In this document: positions 52,906 to 61,129 of the stretch, in pieces | How positions within the stretch are numbered: position 1 is the first letter of the stretch | Layout: each line of letters opens with the position of its first letter | Origin: Mycobacterium sp. JS623 | GTDB lineage: Bacteria > Actinomycetota > Actinomycetes > Mycobacteriales > Mycobacteriaceae | Assembly: GCF_000328565.1 (NCBI RefSeq) | Contig: NC_019966.1 | Span: 4,712,001-4,776,000, forward strand | Direction: 5' to 3' | Length of the DNA stretch: 64,000 nt | Made by a program: the position numbers and the translations under genes | The notes under the pieces: generated by a model | Told to the model about the DNA's origin: nothing | The model's database searches: none | Seen by the model: the letters and a program-made list of their open reading frames with translations, nothing else

Positions 52906-55530
52906 GTGCGGGGGACGTGGCCATTGATCGGTCGCTCGGAAGAGATGCAAACCATCGTCGCCGCGATAACGGAGCCTGGGCTGGCCGGAATCCTGGTGAG
53001 CGGGCCCGCGGGCGTCGGTAAGAGCCGGATCGTGCGTGAAGGCTTGGCGTCGGTCGCGGCGAAGGGCTTCGAACCGCGCTGGGCGGTCGGCACGATGTCG
53101 GCACGCAAGCTTCCCCTCGGTGCGTTTACGCCGTGGACGGGCGCGGCGAGCACCGACCGCCTACAGCTGGTCCGCGGCGTGATCGACTCCGTAACCGACG
53201 CGCCCGCCGGTAAGACGGTTGTCCTCGGTGTCGACGATGTGCATCTGCTGGATGAACTGTCGACGTTCGTGGTGCACCAGATCGTGCAGCGCGAGGCCGC
53301 CAAGGTGGTGCTGACGGTGCGTGAGGGCGAACGCGTTCCGACCGAGATATACGAGATATGGCGCGGCGGCCAATTCGACCGACTGGACCTGCAACCGCTT
53401 TCGGCCGACGACGTGGGCGCGCTGTTGGCGGCGTCGTTGGGCGGGCCGGTGGATCCCGAGGCCGCAACCCGGCTGTGGAAGTTGACTCGGGGCAATGCGT
53501 TGTATCTGCGCAACATCGTCGAGCAGGAAATCGCAGACGGCCGGATTCAGCAGCAGAACGGGTACTGGCAGTGGATCGGCGAACCGACAATGCCGAGGGG
53601 TTTGGTCGAACTGATCGAGTCCCGGTTCAGCGGACTGTCGCATCCCGTTGGTGAAGTGATCGACACGCTGGCTGTCGGAGAGCCGCTCGAGATGAAGACA
53701 CTGCGGCGGATCGTCGATCTCGAGGCCATCGAGGAAGCTCAAGTCCGCGGCCTGATCACCGTCGACGAACTCGACAGTGAGCTCGAAGTGCGGCTGGCGC
53801 ATCCGCTCTACGGGGAGGTGCGGCGGTCCCGATCGCCGGAAACCAGGTTGCGTCGACTTCGCGGACAGGTCGCCGCCGAACTCGCGTCGGCGCCGGGCAG
53901 TGACGAGATGGGCGCCGTGGTGCGGCGGGCGTCGTTGATCCTCGACTCCGACCTGTCGCCCGACGCCGATCTGCTGCTCAAGGCGGCAGGTGGCGCGGTA
54001 TGGGCGGGTGATCTCCGGTTGGCCGATCGACTCGCCAAGGCAGCGATCCGCGCTCGGGGCTCGCCGCGCGCGTATTTCCTTCGCGCGCATGCGTTGTCAT
54101 GGTTCCCCGCAGGCGAGGAGGCCGAGGCTGTGCTGGCGGAATTGGCCGACATGGAGCTGACCGACGATGACCGCGGCCGACTCGCCTACATGCGCGGCCT
54201 CAACATGCTGTGGGCGTCGGGCGATGCCGCACGTGCGAAAGAAATCATCGACGAAGCCGCACGTGGTACTTCGCCGCGACTATGGGTCGATGCCTTCCTC
54301 ACTGTGTACTGGTTTGCGCTCGACCAGCCCCAGGAAGCATTGAAGACGTCGAAAAACCTTGTGTTGGAAGAGCTGCCGGCCGTCGCGGGCACGGAGACGG
54401 CGTGGGCTCTTGCGGTGATACTCGCGGAAGCCGGACAGACGGCCGAGGCCGTAGCCGCAGCCAACGCCGGATATGCCATTGCTTCACGCTTCTTCGATTC
54501 GCCCCAGATGCGGTTCAACATCGCCGACGCGCACGTCAGCGCCCTGCTGTTGGCGGGCGAGTTCGGCGACGGGCTGGCGGAGGCGCAGCGCGTGCGCCAG
54601 CAAGGGGCCGAAATGCCAGGGGCCACTCAACTGGTCGGCATTGCGATCGCGGGTCGTGCCGCGCTGTTCGCGGGCCGGCTGGACGAAGCGTGTGCGTTGT
54701 TAGGCACCGCGGCGCCGGGGTTCTCCGCGTCGGGAAACGAAATGGGCTGGGGCTACCGCTATCACATCCCGTACGCGATCGCCTTGGCGATGCGGGGTGA
54801 GAAGGACCAGGCCGCAGCGGTGCTCGCAACGCTCGAGAAGACGCGGCGCCCATTTCGCAGCCTGGACTACGAGCGCAGACTGGCCCGCGCATGGCTGGCG
54901 GCCGCGCAGGGCGCTGTCACCGAAGCGATCGCCACGATGCTATCGGCGGCCGAAACGGCAGCGGACAAAGGCCAATTCGCCGCCGAGGTGTTGTGCCTGC
55001 AGACCGCGACCCAGTTGGGGGATCACTCTGCGGTGTCGCGACTGAATGAGCTCGCGTCGATGGTTGAAGGGCCTCGGGCACCGCTCGTGGCCCGATTCGC
55101 GGCTGCACTCGCTGACGCAGATGGCTCCGAATTGAGTGCGGTATCAGAAGAATTCGAGAAGATGGGCGATCTCATCGCCGCCGTCGACGCGGCCGCCCAT
55201 GCGTGTCTTGCGTTCCGACAGGGCGATCTGCGGGGATCGGCGCTCTGGTGTTCGTCGCGGGCCGAGGCGCTGGCGCAGCGCTGCGGTGGCGTCAGCACGC
55301 CCGCGCTGCGCGAGGTCAGCGAACCGTTGCCGCTCACCGGGCGTGAGCGTGAGATCGTCAGCCTGCTCGGCTCCGGGTCCACGACGCGCGAGGTTGCCGA
55401 CCGCTTGTGCGTCTCGGCGCGCACCGTCGAAGGTCACGTGTACCGGGCGATGACGAAAACGGGCGCGGCGAACCGGGACGAACTGATCAGGATGGTGTTC
55501 CCCGACCGGGACGGTGGAAGAGGCTCGTAG
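52906..55530 (+). CDS. Large LuxR-family regulator with AAA ATPase domain
   Basis: An 874-aa regulator starting at GTG 52906. The N-terminal ATPase has Walker A VSGPAGVGKSRIVREGL (residues about 31-47) and Walker B VVLGVDDVHLLDE. The middle (about 350-780) is a long helical, TPR-like array. The C-terminal LuxR helix-turn-helix is LTGREREIVSLLGSGSTTRE then VADRLCVSARTVEGHVYRAM. It resembles LAL/MalT-type signal-integrating activators. It sits 30 nt after tap and 9 nt before the FAD oxidase gene; it may control either. It has no counterpart at this place in M. tuberculosis that I recall. Confidence 0.88.
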   Translation: MRGTWPLIGRSEEMQTIVAAITEPGLAGILVSGPAGVGKSRIVREGLASVAAKGFEPRWAVGTMSARKLPLGAFTPWTGAASTDRLQLVRGVIDSVTDAPAGKTVVLGVDDVHLLDELSTFVVHQIVQREAAKVVLTVREGERVPTEIYEIWRGGQFDRLDLQPLSADDVGALLAASLGGPVDPEAATRLWKLTRGNALYLRNIVEQEIADGRIQQQNGYWQWIGEPTMPRGLVELIESRFSGLSHPVGEVIDTLAVGEPLEMKTLRRIVDLEAIEEAQVRGLITVDELDSELEVRLAHPLYGEVRRSRSPETRLRRLRGQVAAELASAPGSDEMGAVVRRASLILDSDLSPDADLLLKAAGGAVWAGDLRLADRLAKAAIRARGSPRAYFLRAHALSWFPAGEEAEAVLAELADMELTDDDRGRLAYMRGLNMLWASGDAARAKEIIDEAARGTSPRLWVDAFLTVYWFALDQPQEALKTSKNLVLEELPAVAGTETAWALAVILAEAGQTAEAVAAANAGYAIASRFFDSPQMRFNIADAHVSALLLAGEFGDGLAEAQRVRQQGAEMPGATQLVGIAIAGRAALFAGRLDEACALLGTAAPGFSASGNEMGWGYRYHIPYAIALAMRGEKDQAAAVLATLEKTRRPFRSLDYERRLARAWLAAAQGAVTEAIATMLSAAETAADKGQFAAEVLCLQTATQLGDHSAVSRLNELASMVEGPRAPLVARFAAALADADGSELSAVSEEFEKMGDLIAAVDAAAHACLAFRQGDLRGSALWCSSRAEALAQRCGGVSTPALREVSEPLPLTGREREIVSLLGSGSTTREVADRLCVSARTVEGHVYRAMTKTGAANRDELIRMVFPDRDGGRGS

Positions 55531-55539
55531 CATCGAGGC

Positions 55540-56904
55540 ATGAGTGAGGCTGTGGCGAGTCTGATCGCTGAACTGCCCGACGGCGTCGTCGTCACCGACC
55601 CCGACATCCTGGCGTCCTATCGCCAGGACCGTGCCTTCGACCCGAGTGCGGGCACGGCGCTGGCCGTCGTGCGGCCGCGTCGCACCGAAGAAGTGCAGAC
55701 CGTGATGCGGTGGGCGTCGCGGCATCGCATTGCCGTGGTGGCGCGCGGCATGGGCACCGGGTTGTCCGGCGGAGCGACGGCCCTGAACGGCGGCATCGTG
55801 CTCAGCACGGAGAAGATGCGCGATATCACCGTCGACCCAGTGACACGCACCGCCGTCGCACAGCCCGGGCTGCTGAACGCCGAGGTGAAGAAGACTGTCG
55901 CCGAGTACGGGCTGTGGTATCCGCCGGATCCGTCGTCGTTCGAGATCTGCAGCATCGGCGGAAACATCGCCACCAACGCAGGCGGGCTGTGCTGCGTGAA
56001 ATACGGCGTGACGACCGACTACGTGCTGGGCCTTCAGGTAGTGCTGGCCGACGGGACCGCGGTACGCCTGGGCGGCCCGCGGCTGAAGGATGTCGCGGGG
56101 CTGTCGCTGACCAAGCTGTTCGTCGGCAGCGAGGGCACGCTCGGGATCATCACCGAGGTGACGCTGCGGCTGCTGCCGCCGCAACACGTGGCTTCGACGG
56201 TCGTCGCGACCTTCGACTCTGTGGAATCGGCGGCGGCCGCTGTCGTCACGATCACCGGCAAGATCCGGCCGTCGATGCTGGAGTTCATGGACGCGGCGGC
56301 GATCAACGCCGTCGAGGACAAGCTGCGGATGGGCCTGGACCGAAACGCCGCCGCGATGATGGTTGCGGCCACCGACGACCGCGGGCCGTCGGGCATCGAG
56401 GATGCCGGATTCATGGCCGATGTGTTCACCGAACATGGTGCGAAGGAAGTGTTTTCGACGTCCGACCCGGAAGAGGGTGAGGCGTTCGTGGCTGCCCGCC
56501 GCTTCGCGATCCCCGCGGTGGAGGCCAAGGGCTCACTGTTGCTCGAGGACGTCGGCGTTCCGCTGCCCGCGCTGGCTGACCTGGTCGGCGGCGTGTCCAA
56601 GATCGCCGCAAACCACGACCTGATGATCTCGGTGATCGCGCATGCCGGCGATGGGAACACGCATCCGCTGATCGTGTACGACCCCGCCGATACCGCGATG
56701 GCTGAGCGCGCGCAGAAGGCGTTCGGCGAAATCATGGATCTGGCCGTTGGGCTCGGCGGGACGATCACCGGCGAACACGGCGTCGGTCGGCTGAAGCGCC
56801 CGTGGCTGGCGGGCCAACTCGGCCCGGAGGCGATGGAACTCAACCAGCGGATCAAGCGGGCGCTCGATCCCGACGGCATCCTCAACCCGGGCGCGGCAAT
56901 CTAG
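55540..56904 (+). CDS. FAD-linked oxidase, GlcD/lactate-dehydrogenase type (Rv1257c orthologue)
   Basis: A 454-aa flavoenzyme of the vanillyl-alcohol-oxidase fold. FAD_binding_4 occupies residues about 40-180 (VVARGMGTGLSGGATALNGG, PDPSSFEICSIGGNIATNAG). The C-terminal cap and active site end GTITGEHGVGRLKRPWLAGQ. It most likely oxidises an alpha-hydroxy acid (glycolate or D-lactate). Length matches Rv1257c (455 aa). Followed by palindromic repeat copy 3 and cyp130. Confidence 0.92.
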   Translation: MSEAVASLIAELPDGVVVTDPDILASYRQDRAFDPSAGTALAVVRPRRTEEVQTVMRWASRHRIAVVARGMGTGLSGGATALNGGIVLSTEKMRDITVDPVTRTAVAQPGLLNAEVKKTVAEYGLWYPPDPSSFEICSIGGNIATNAGGLCCVKYGVTTDYVLGLQVVLADGTAVRLGGPRLKDVAGLSLTKLFVGSEGTLGIITEVTLRLLPPQHVASTVVATFDSVESAAAAVVTITGKIRPSMLEFMDAAAINAVEDKLRMGLDRNAAAMMVAATDDRGPSGIEDAGFMADVFTEHGAKEVFSTSDPEEGEAFVAARRFAIPAVEAKGSLLLEDVGVPLPALADLVGGVSKIAANHDLMISVIAHAGDGNTHPLIVYDPADTAMAERAQKAFGEIMDLAVGLGGTITGEHGVGRLKRPWLAGQLGPEAMELNQRIKRALDPDGILNPGAAI

Positions 56905-56910
56905 GCCGCG

Positions 56911-56968
56911 CGAGCAGACGCAAAGTGCCCCATTTTCGCGGCGTGTCGGGGCCTTTTGCGTCTGCTCG
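56911..56968. repeat. 58-bp palindromic repeat, copy 3 (inverted orientation)
   Basis: Left arm CGAGCAGACGCAAAGTGCCCC minus its last base spans 56911-56930; with the last C it runs to 56931. Right arm is 56948-56968 and ends TTTTGCGTCTGCTCG. The arms pair at 19 of 21 positions. The spacer read on the minus strand (GACACGCCGCGAAAAT) matches that of copies 1 and 2, so this copy is inverted. It starts 7 nt after the FAD-oxidase stop and precedes the cyp130 promoter, consistent with a terminator role. Confidence 0.85.
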
Positions 56969-56981
56969 CCCGCTTTGCCTA

Positions 56982-57011
56982 TTGACACACTTAGGGGCGC
57001 TGTCGTACCAA
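56982..57011 (+). promoter_or_regulatory. Predicted cyp130 promoter, possibly leaderless
   Basis: TTGACA at 56982-56987 is a consensus -35; TACCAA at 57006-57011 is a plausible -10 at 18-nt spacing. The predicted transcription start falls within a base or two of the ATG at 57018, so the mRNA may be leaderless, as is common in mycobacteria. The half-sites TGACA (56983-56987) and TGTCG (57001-57005) could be part of an operator for the TetR protein encoded downstream. Confidence 0.5.
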
Positions 57012-57017
57012 TGAGAC

Positions 57018-58259
57018 ATGACAGCCACTCTGTCTCACGGCTCGCCGGTCCGCTTCCAGCTCGCTGACGCTGACACCTGGCCCAACCCGTGGCCGATGTA
57101 CAAGGCGCTGCGCGACAACGACCCCGTTCACCACGTCGTTCCGGCCGAGCAGCCCGACCGCGACTACTGGGTGCTGTCGCGGCACGCCGACGTGTGGGAG
57201 GCGGCCCGCGACAACGAGACGTTCTCCTCGGCGCAGGGCCTGACCGTCAACTACGGCGAACTCGAACTGATCGGTCTGCAGGACAATCCGCCGTTCGTGA
57301 TGCAGGACCCGCCGGTGCACACCGAGTTCCGCAAGCTGGTGTCGCGTGGCTTCACGCCGCGGCAGGTCGAGGCCGTCGAACCGAAGGTTCGCGACTTCGT
57401 CGTCGAGCGGATTGAACGGTTGCGTGCGAACGGCGGTGGCGACATCGTCGCCGAGTTGTTCAAGCCGCTGCCCTCGATGGTGGTCGCACACTATCTCGGG
57501 GTGCCCGAGGAGGATCGCAACCAATTCGACGGCTGGACCGAGGCGATCGTCGCGGCGAACACCGCCTCCGGCGGCGTCGCGGGAGCACTGGGCGGACTCG
57601 GCGACGCGCTCGGCGAGATGATGGCCTACTTCACGTCGCTGATCGAACGGCGTCGCTCCGAACCCGAGGACGACACCGTTTCGCATCTGGTGGCCGCAGG
57701 CGTCGGCGCCGACGGCGACGTCTCGGGCGTGCTGTCGATCCTGGCGTTCACGTTCACGATGGTCACCGGCGGCAACGACACGACGACCGGAATGCTCGGC
57801 GGCACAGCGCAATTGCTTCATCAGCGGCCGGATCAACGGCGACTGCTGGTCTCGCAGCGGGGATTGATTCCTGACGCGATCGACGAGTTCCTTCGGCTGA
57901 CGTCGCCGGTGCAGGGCCTGGCACGCACCACCACGCGCGACGTCACGATCGGCGACACTACGATTCCCGCCGACCGTAAGGTGCTGCTGCTCTACGGGTC
58001 AGCCAACCGCGACGAGCGTGAATTCGGCGACGACGCAGCCGAACTCGACGTGCAGCGGCGGCCACGCAACATCATGACGTTCAGCCATGGCGCGCATTTC
58101 TGCCTGGGCGCCGCGGCGGCCCGCATGCAGTCGCGCGTCGCGTTGACCGAGTTGCTGGCGCGGTGTCCGGACTTCGAGGTCGATGAGTCCGGAATCGTCT
58201 GGGCCGGTGGCAGTTACGTACGGCGGCCGCTGTCGGTGCCGTTCCGGGTGAGCTCCTGA
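57018..58259 (+). CDS. cyp130: Cytochrome P450, CYP130 orthologue
   Basis: A 413-aa haem monooxygenase. The I-helix oxygen-activation motif is TMVTGGNDTTTGM, the ExxR motif is DEFLRLTSP, and the haem-ligand loop is FSHGAHFCLGAAAARMQ (Cys ligand). It is very close to M. tuberculosis CYP130 (Rv1256c) over the whole length as I recall it (e.g. MQDPPVHTEFRKLVSRGFTP). The natural substrate of CYP130 is not established. It overlaps the tetR start by 1 nt (TGATG). Confidence 0.95.
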   Translation: MTATLSHGSPVRFQLADADTWPNPWPMYKALRDNDPVHHVVPAEQPDRDYWVLSRHADVWEAARDNETFSSAQGLTVNYGELELIGLQDNPPFVMQDPPVHTEFRKLVSRGFTPRQVEAVEPKVRDFVVERIERLRANGGGDIVAELFKPLPSMVVAHYLGVPEEDRNQFDGWTEAIVAANTASGGVAGALGGLGDALGEMMAYFTSLIERRRSEPEDDTVSHLVAAGVGADGDVSGVLSILAFTFTMVTGGNDTTTGMLGGTAQLLHQRPDQRRLLVSQRGLIPDAIDEFLRLTSPVQGLARTTTRDVTIGDTTIPADRKVLLLYGSANRDEREFGDDAAELDVQRRPRNIMTFSHGAHFCLGAAAARMQSRVALTELLARCPDFEVDESGIVWAGGSYVRRPLSVPFRVSS

Positions 58260-58840
58260 TGCCCGGCGACTGGCTGGCCGCGCGGCGCACCGAGGTGGCC
58301 GCCGACAGAATCCTGGACGCTGCGGGCGAGTTGTTCGCCCAGCAGGAAGCGGCCACCGTCGGCATGCACGAAATCGCCTCGGCCGCAGGATGTTCGCGCG
58401 CCACGCTGTATCGGTACTTCGAGAACCGCGAAGCCCTGTACACCGCTTACGTACACCGGGAGAGCTACCGCCTCTACCGTGATATGACCGAGCAGATCAG
58501 CTCGTTGGTCGATCCGCGCGAGCGCCTAATTGAGGGCATGCTCGCGTCGTTGCGCAACGTGCGCGAAAGCCCCGCCCTGGCATCGTGGTTCTCGACCGCG
58601 CAGCGGCCGATCGGCGCTGAGATGGCCGAAGAGTCCGAGGTAATCAAGGCGCTGACGGAGGCATTCGTCATCTCGCTCGGGCCCGACGACCCCGAATTGG
58701 TCGCGCACCGGGCCCGCTGGCTGGTGCGGGTGATGACGTCACTGATGCTGTTCCCCGGACACGACGCGGACGACGAGCGCGCGATGCTCGAGGAGTTCGT
58801 CGTACCGATCGTGCTACCGAGAACTCAAGCGACCCAATAG
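58259..58840 (+). CDS. TetR-family regulator of the cyp130 operon (Rv1255c orthologue)
   Basis: A 193-aa repressor-type protein. The N-terminal helix-turn-helix is AADRILDAAGELFAQQEAAT then VGMHEIASAAGCSRATLYRY. The C-terminal ligand-binding helices follow. Its ATG shares a base with the cyp130 stop, so both proteins come from one message; autoregulation of the cyp130 promoter is the simplest model. Confidence 0.92.
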   Translation: MPGDWLAARRTEVAADRILDAAGELFAQQEAATVGMHEIASAAGCSRATLYRYFENREALYTAYVHRESYRLYRDMTEQISSLVDPRERLIEGMLASLRNVRESPALASWFSTAQRPIGAEMAEESEVIKALTEAFVISLGPDDPELVAHRARWLVRVMTSLMLFPGHDADDERAMLEEFVVPIVLPRTQATQ

Positions 58841-58876
58841 GCCTGAGCCCTTAATCGATTGCGCGGGATCTTGTAA

Positions 58877-59707
58877 TCAATCCACAGGTCGATCAGACTC
58901 CGCGTCGTCACGCTCTTCCTGCAGGCGGTCTTTGCTTCGGAGCAGGCGCAGCAGGGTCACCAATCCGAGCCCTCCGACCATATTGCCAACCAGCGTGTAA
59001 CCGAACCAGGTGAGCCAGTCGAAATAGCCGAACGGTGCATGGCCGGTGAACATCGCTCCGAAAATCAACAGCGAGTCCAGGATGGAGTGAAACATCTGCA
59101 GCCCGGCGAGGAGGAAAGCGCCGGCGACCGCTGCGGCGATCTTGCCAAGCATTGCGTCCGTGCCGTGCTGCATCCGCGTCATCAATGTGATCGCCATCCC
59201 CCCGAGCACCGCAAGCGCCAACGTCTCTGCGGACATCGGCGCGGTGGCGTAGTGGGTCGCGGACTCGACCGCCTGTGGGTGCAGTTTGGGGAACGCGGTG
59301 ATGATCAACCACATGATCACCCACCCGCCTGCGAGGTTGGCAGCCAGCGTGCCACCCCAGAGCTTGAGCAGTTGACCGAAGCTGGCCCGTTTGGCGGCCA
59401 CGGTGGTCACCGGGACCAGGAAGCCCTCGGTGAACAGCTCGCTGCGGCCTAAGAGAAGGGCGAGGAAGCCGATCGAGAACGCCAGCCCGGCAAGCAGAGG
59501 ACTGTGCGTCGCGTCCAGTACGGACAGGTACGCAAGTACGCCCATCGCGACTTCCGTGCCGCCGAAGAATCCGGTAACAAGCACTTCGCGCCAGGTCCGG
59601 TGCAGCCGCTGGCTGCCCTCGTCGACCATCCTGTTGAACGCGTGCTCGAGCTCATCTTCGATTGGGCTGCCGGACTCTCCGAGTTGGCGTTGGTCGGTGC
59701 CACTCAT
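58877..59707 (-). CDS. FocA/formate-nitrite-transporter-family channel
   Basis: A 276-aa membrane protein with about six TM helices. Family features: REVLVTGFFGGTEVAMGVLA, LLLGRSELFTEGFLVPVTTV, KLWGGTLAANLAGGWVIMWL and MFHSILDSLLIFGAMF. Members form pentameric channels for formate, nitrite or similar anions; some actinobacterial relatives are of unknown specificity. The start is ATG 59707; a longer frame to 59833 reads poorly. The 270-nt stretch to the acyltransferase end (59978) holds no other gene that I can see. Confidence 0.87.
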   Translation of the reverse strand: MSGTDQRQLGESGSPIEDELEHAFNRMVDEGSQRLHRTWREVLVTGFFGGTEVAMGVLAYLSVLDATHSPLLAGLAFSIGFLALLLGRSELFTEGFLVPVTTVAAKRASFGQLLKLWGGTLAANLAGGWVIMWLIITAFPKLHPQAVESATHYATAPMSAETLALAVLGGMAITLMTRMQHGTDAMLGKIAAAVAGAFLLAGLQMFHSILDSLLIFGAMFTGHAPFGYFDWLTWFGYTLVGNMVGGLGLVTLLRLLRSKDRLQEERDDAESDRPVD

Positions 59708-59977
59708 TGGACGATCGAGGGCGTCATATCCGCTGCGCTCCGCGTCCCCGGACACGGCCCAGCGGCGCCGCGTGGGCACCATTTCCGTCGCGAGCCGGAG
59801 GTGCAGCCGACTGTCGGCGTCGTTGACGGGCACGGCACGCCGTTGCCCTGAGATCCTGGAGTGGCCATGTGGGTTCTTTCCTCGGTCACCGAACGGCGAT
59901 CCATGTGCTGTCGGGCTCAGGAGTGCCCGGTCGTGGCGACTCGAAAACCCCCGCTCGGTAGCGCGCCGGAAGCCGCG

Positions 59978-61129
59978 CTAGTCCGTGCGGACGCGGGTGA
60001 ACCTATGCAGCAGCCACGCCACCGGCACCGTCACTACGAACGTCGCGAAAAACAGGATCGCGGTGTTCCCGGTGTATATGGGCCAGCGCAGGATCTCCAC
60101 CATCACCAGCTCCATGGTTACCAGATGGATCAGGAAGATTTCGTAGGAGATCTCGCCGAGGAAGACCATCGGCCGGGTGGCGAGAAACCGCGCATAGACG
60201 CCGCGGTCGGCCAACGCGAGCGGAGCGACCGCGAGCGTGGCGATCACGGCGTAGAACGCCGCCTTGATCAGTGCCTCACGCAGCTCGTGCGGCGACGTGG
60301 TGGGCTCACCTGCGATCGGTGTCGAGGCGATGAAGTAGCACACCACCGCCAACGGCACGCACACCAACGCGTACGCCCGCACACCCATCGGTTGCAGCAC
60401 CGCCAGCATCATGCCGCCGATGAACCACGCGAGATACGTTGGCAGCCATAGCCGGGAGCCGTCCGGCAGAAAGTCGGTGGTGTGCACCAGGATCAGCCAC
60501 GCGGGCGTGATCAACGCCAGCCCCGCCAGCCCCGTCAGCAGTAGCAGCGGCCGCCAGCGACGACGGCACAGTACCACCAACAACAGATACGCGAGCAACG
60601 GCAACGCAACGTAGAACGCGACCTCGACCGCCAAGCTCCACATTTGGGTAAGCCCTTGGTGCAGATACGAATACAGGTAGTTGTCGGTGTAGATCTGCGT
60701 CAGCGTCAAGTTGCGGAGCAAGCCGATCAAACTGTGCCCGGGGTTGGGCCCCGCGGTGCGCCAGTGGTAGATCGCAAAGGCCAGCAGCACGGTGACGACG
60801 TAGGCCGGCATGATGCGACGCACGCGATGCCAGGTGTAGCGGCGCACCGACGGAGACGCACCGTCGGTGGCGACGGCCTTGACCCACGGGCCGAACAACA
60901 AAAACCCCGACAGCACAAAGAAGATCGGCACGCCGATCTCCATGCGCGAGTACACCAACCCGACATAGCCGTGCGTGTACTTGCCGGTGGTGTACGCGGC
61001 ATGCGTGGCCATCACCAGCAGCGCCGCGACTGCGCGGATGCCTGTCAGCGACGCGACGCGCTCGGCCTTGCTGACCGATTCCAGGCCACCTTGCGCGACT
61101 GGGTCTTTCACGCCTCTCGGCGCAGTCAT
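59978..61129 (-). CDS. Acyltransferase 3-family membrane protein (Rv1254 orthologue)
   Basis: A 383-aa integral membrane O-acyltransferase with about ten TM helices. It has the catalytic His region LVMATHAAYTTGKY (near residue 43), the conserved MEIGVPIFFVLSGFLLFGPW, and QMWSLAVEVAFYVALPLLAY. Same length as Rv1254 as I recall. Probably transfers acyl groups to an envelope glycan or lipid. Its start overlaps the deaD stop (61126-61129, ATGA), so it is co-translated with the helicase. Confidence 0.92.
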   Translation of the reverse strand: MTAPRGVKDPVAQGGLESVSKAERVASLTGIRAVAALLVMATHAAYTTGKYTHGYVGLVYSRMEIGVPIFFVLSGFLLFGPWVKAVATDGASPSVRRYTWHRVRRIMPAYVVTVLLAFAIYHWRTAGPNPGHSLIGLLRNLTLTQIYTDNYLYSYLHQGLTQMWSLAVEVAFYVALPLLAYLLLVVLCRRRWRPLLLLTGLAGLALITPAWLILVHTTDFLPDGSRLWLPTYLAWFIGGMMLAVLQPMGVRAYALVCVPLAVVCYFIASTPIAGEPTTSPHELREALIKAAFYAVIATLAVAPLALADRGVYARFLATRPMVFLGEISYEIFLIHLVTMELVMVEILRWPIYTGNTAILFFATFVVTVPVAWLLHRFTRVRTD

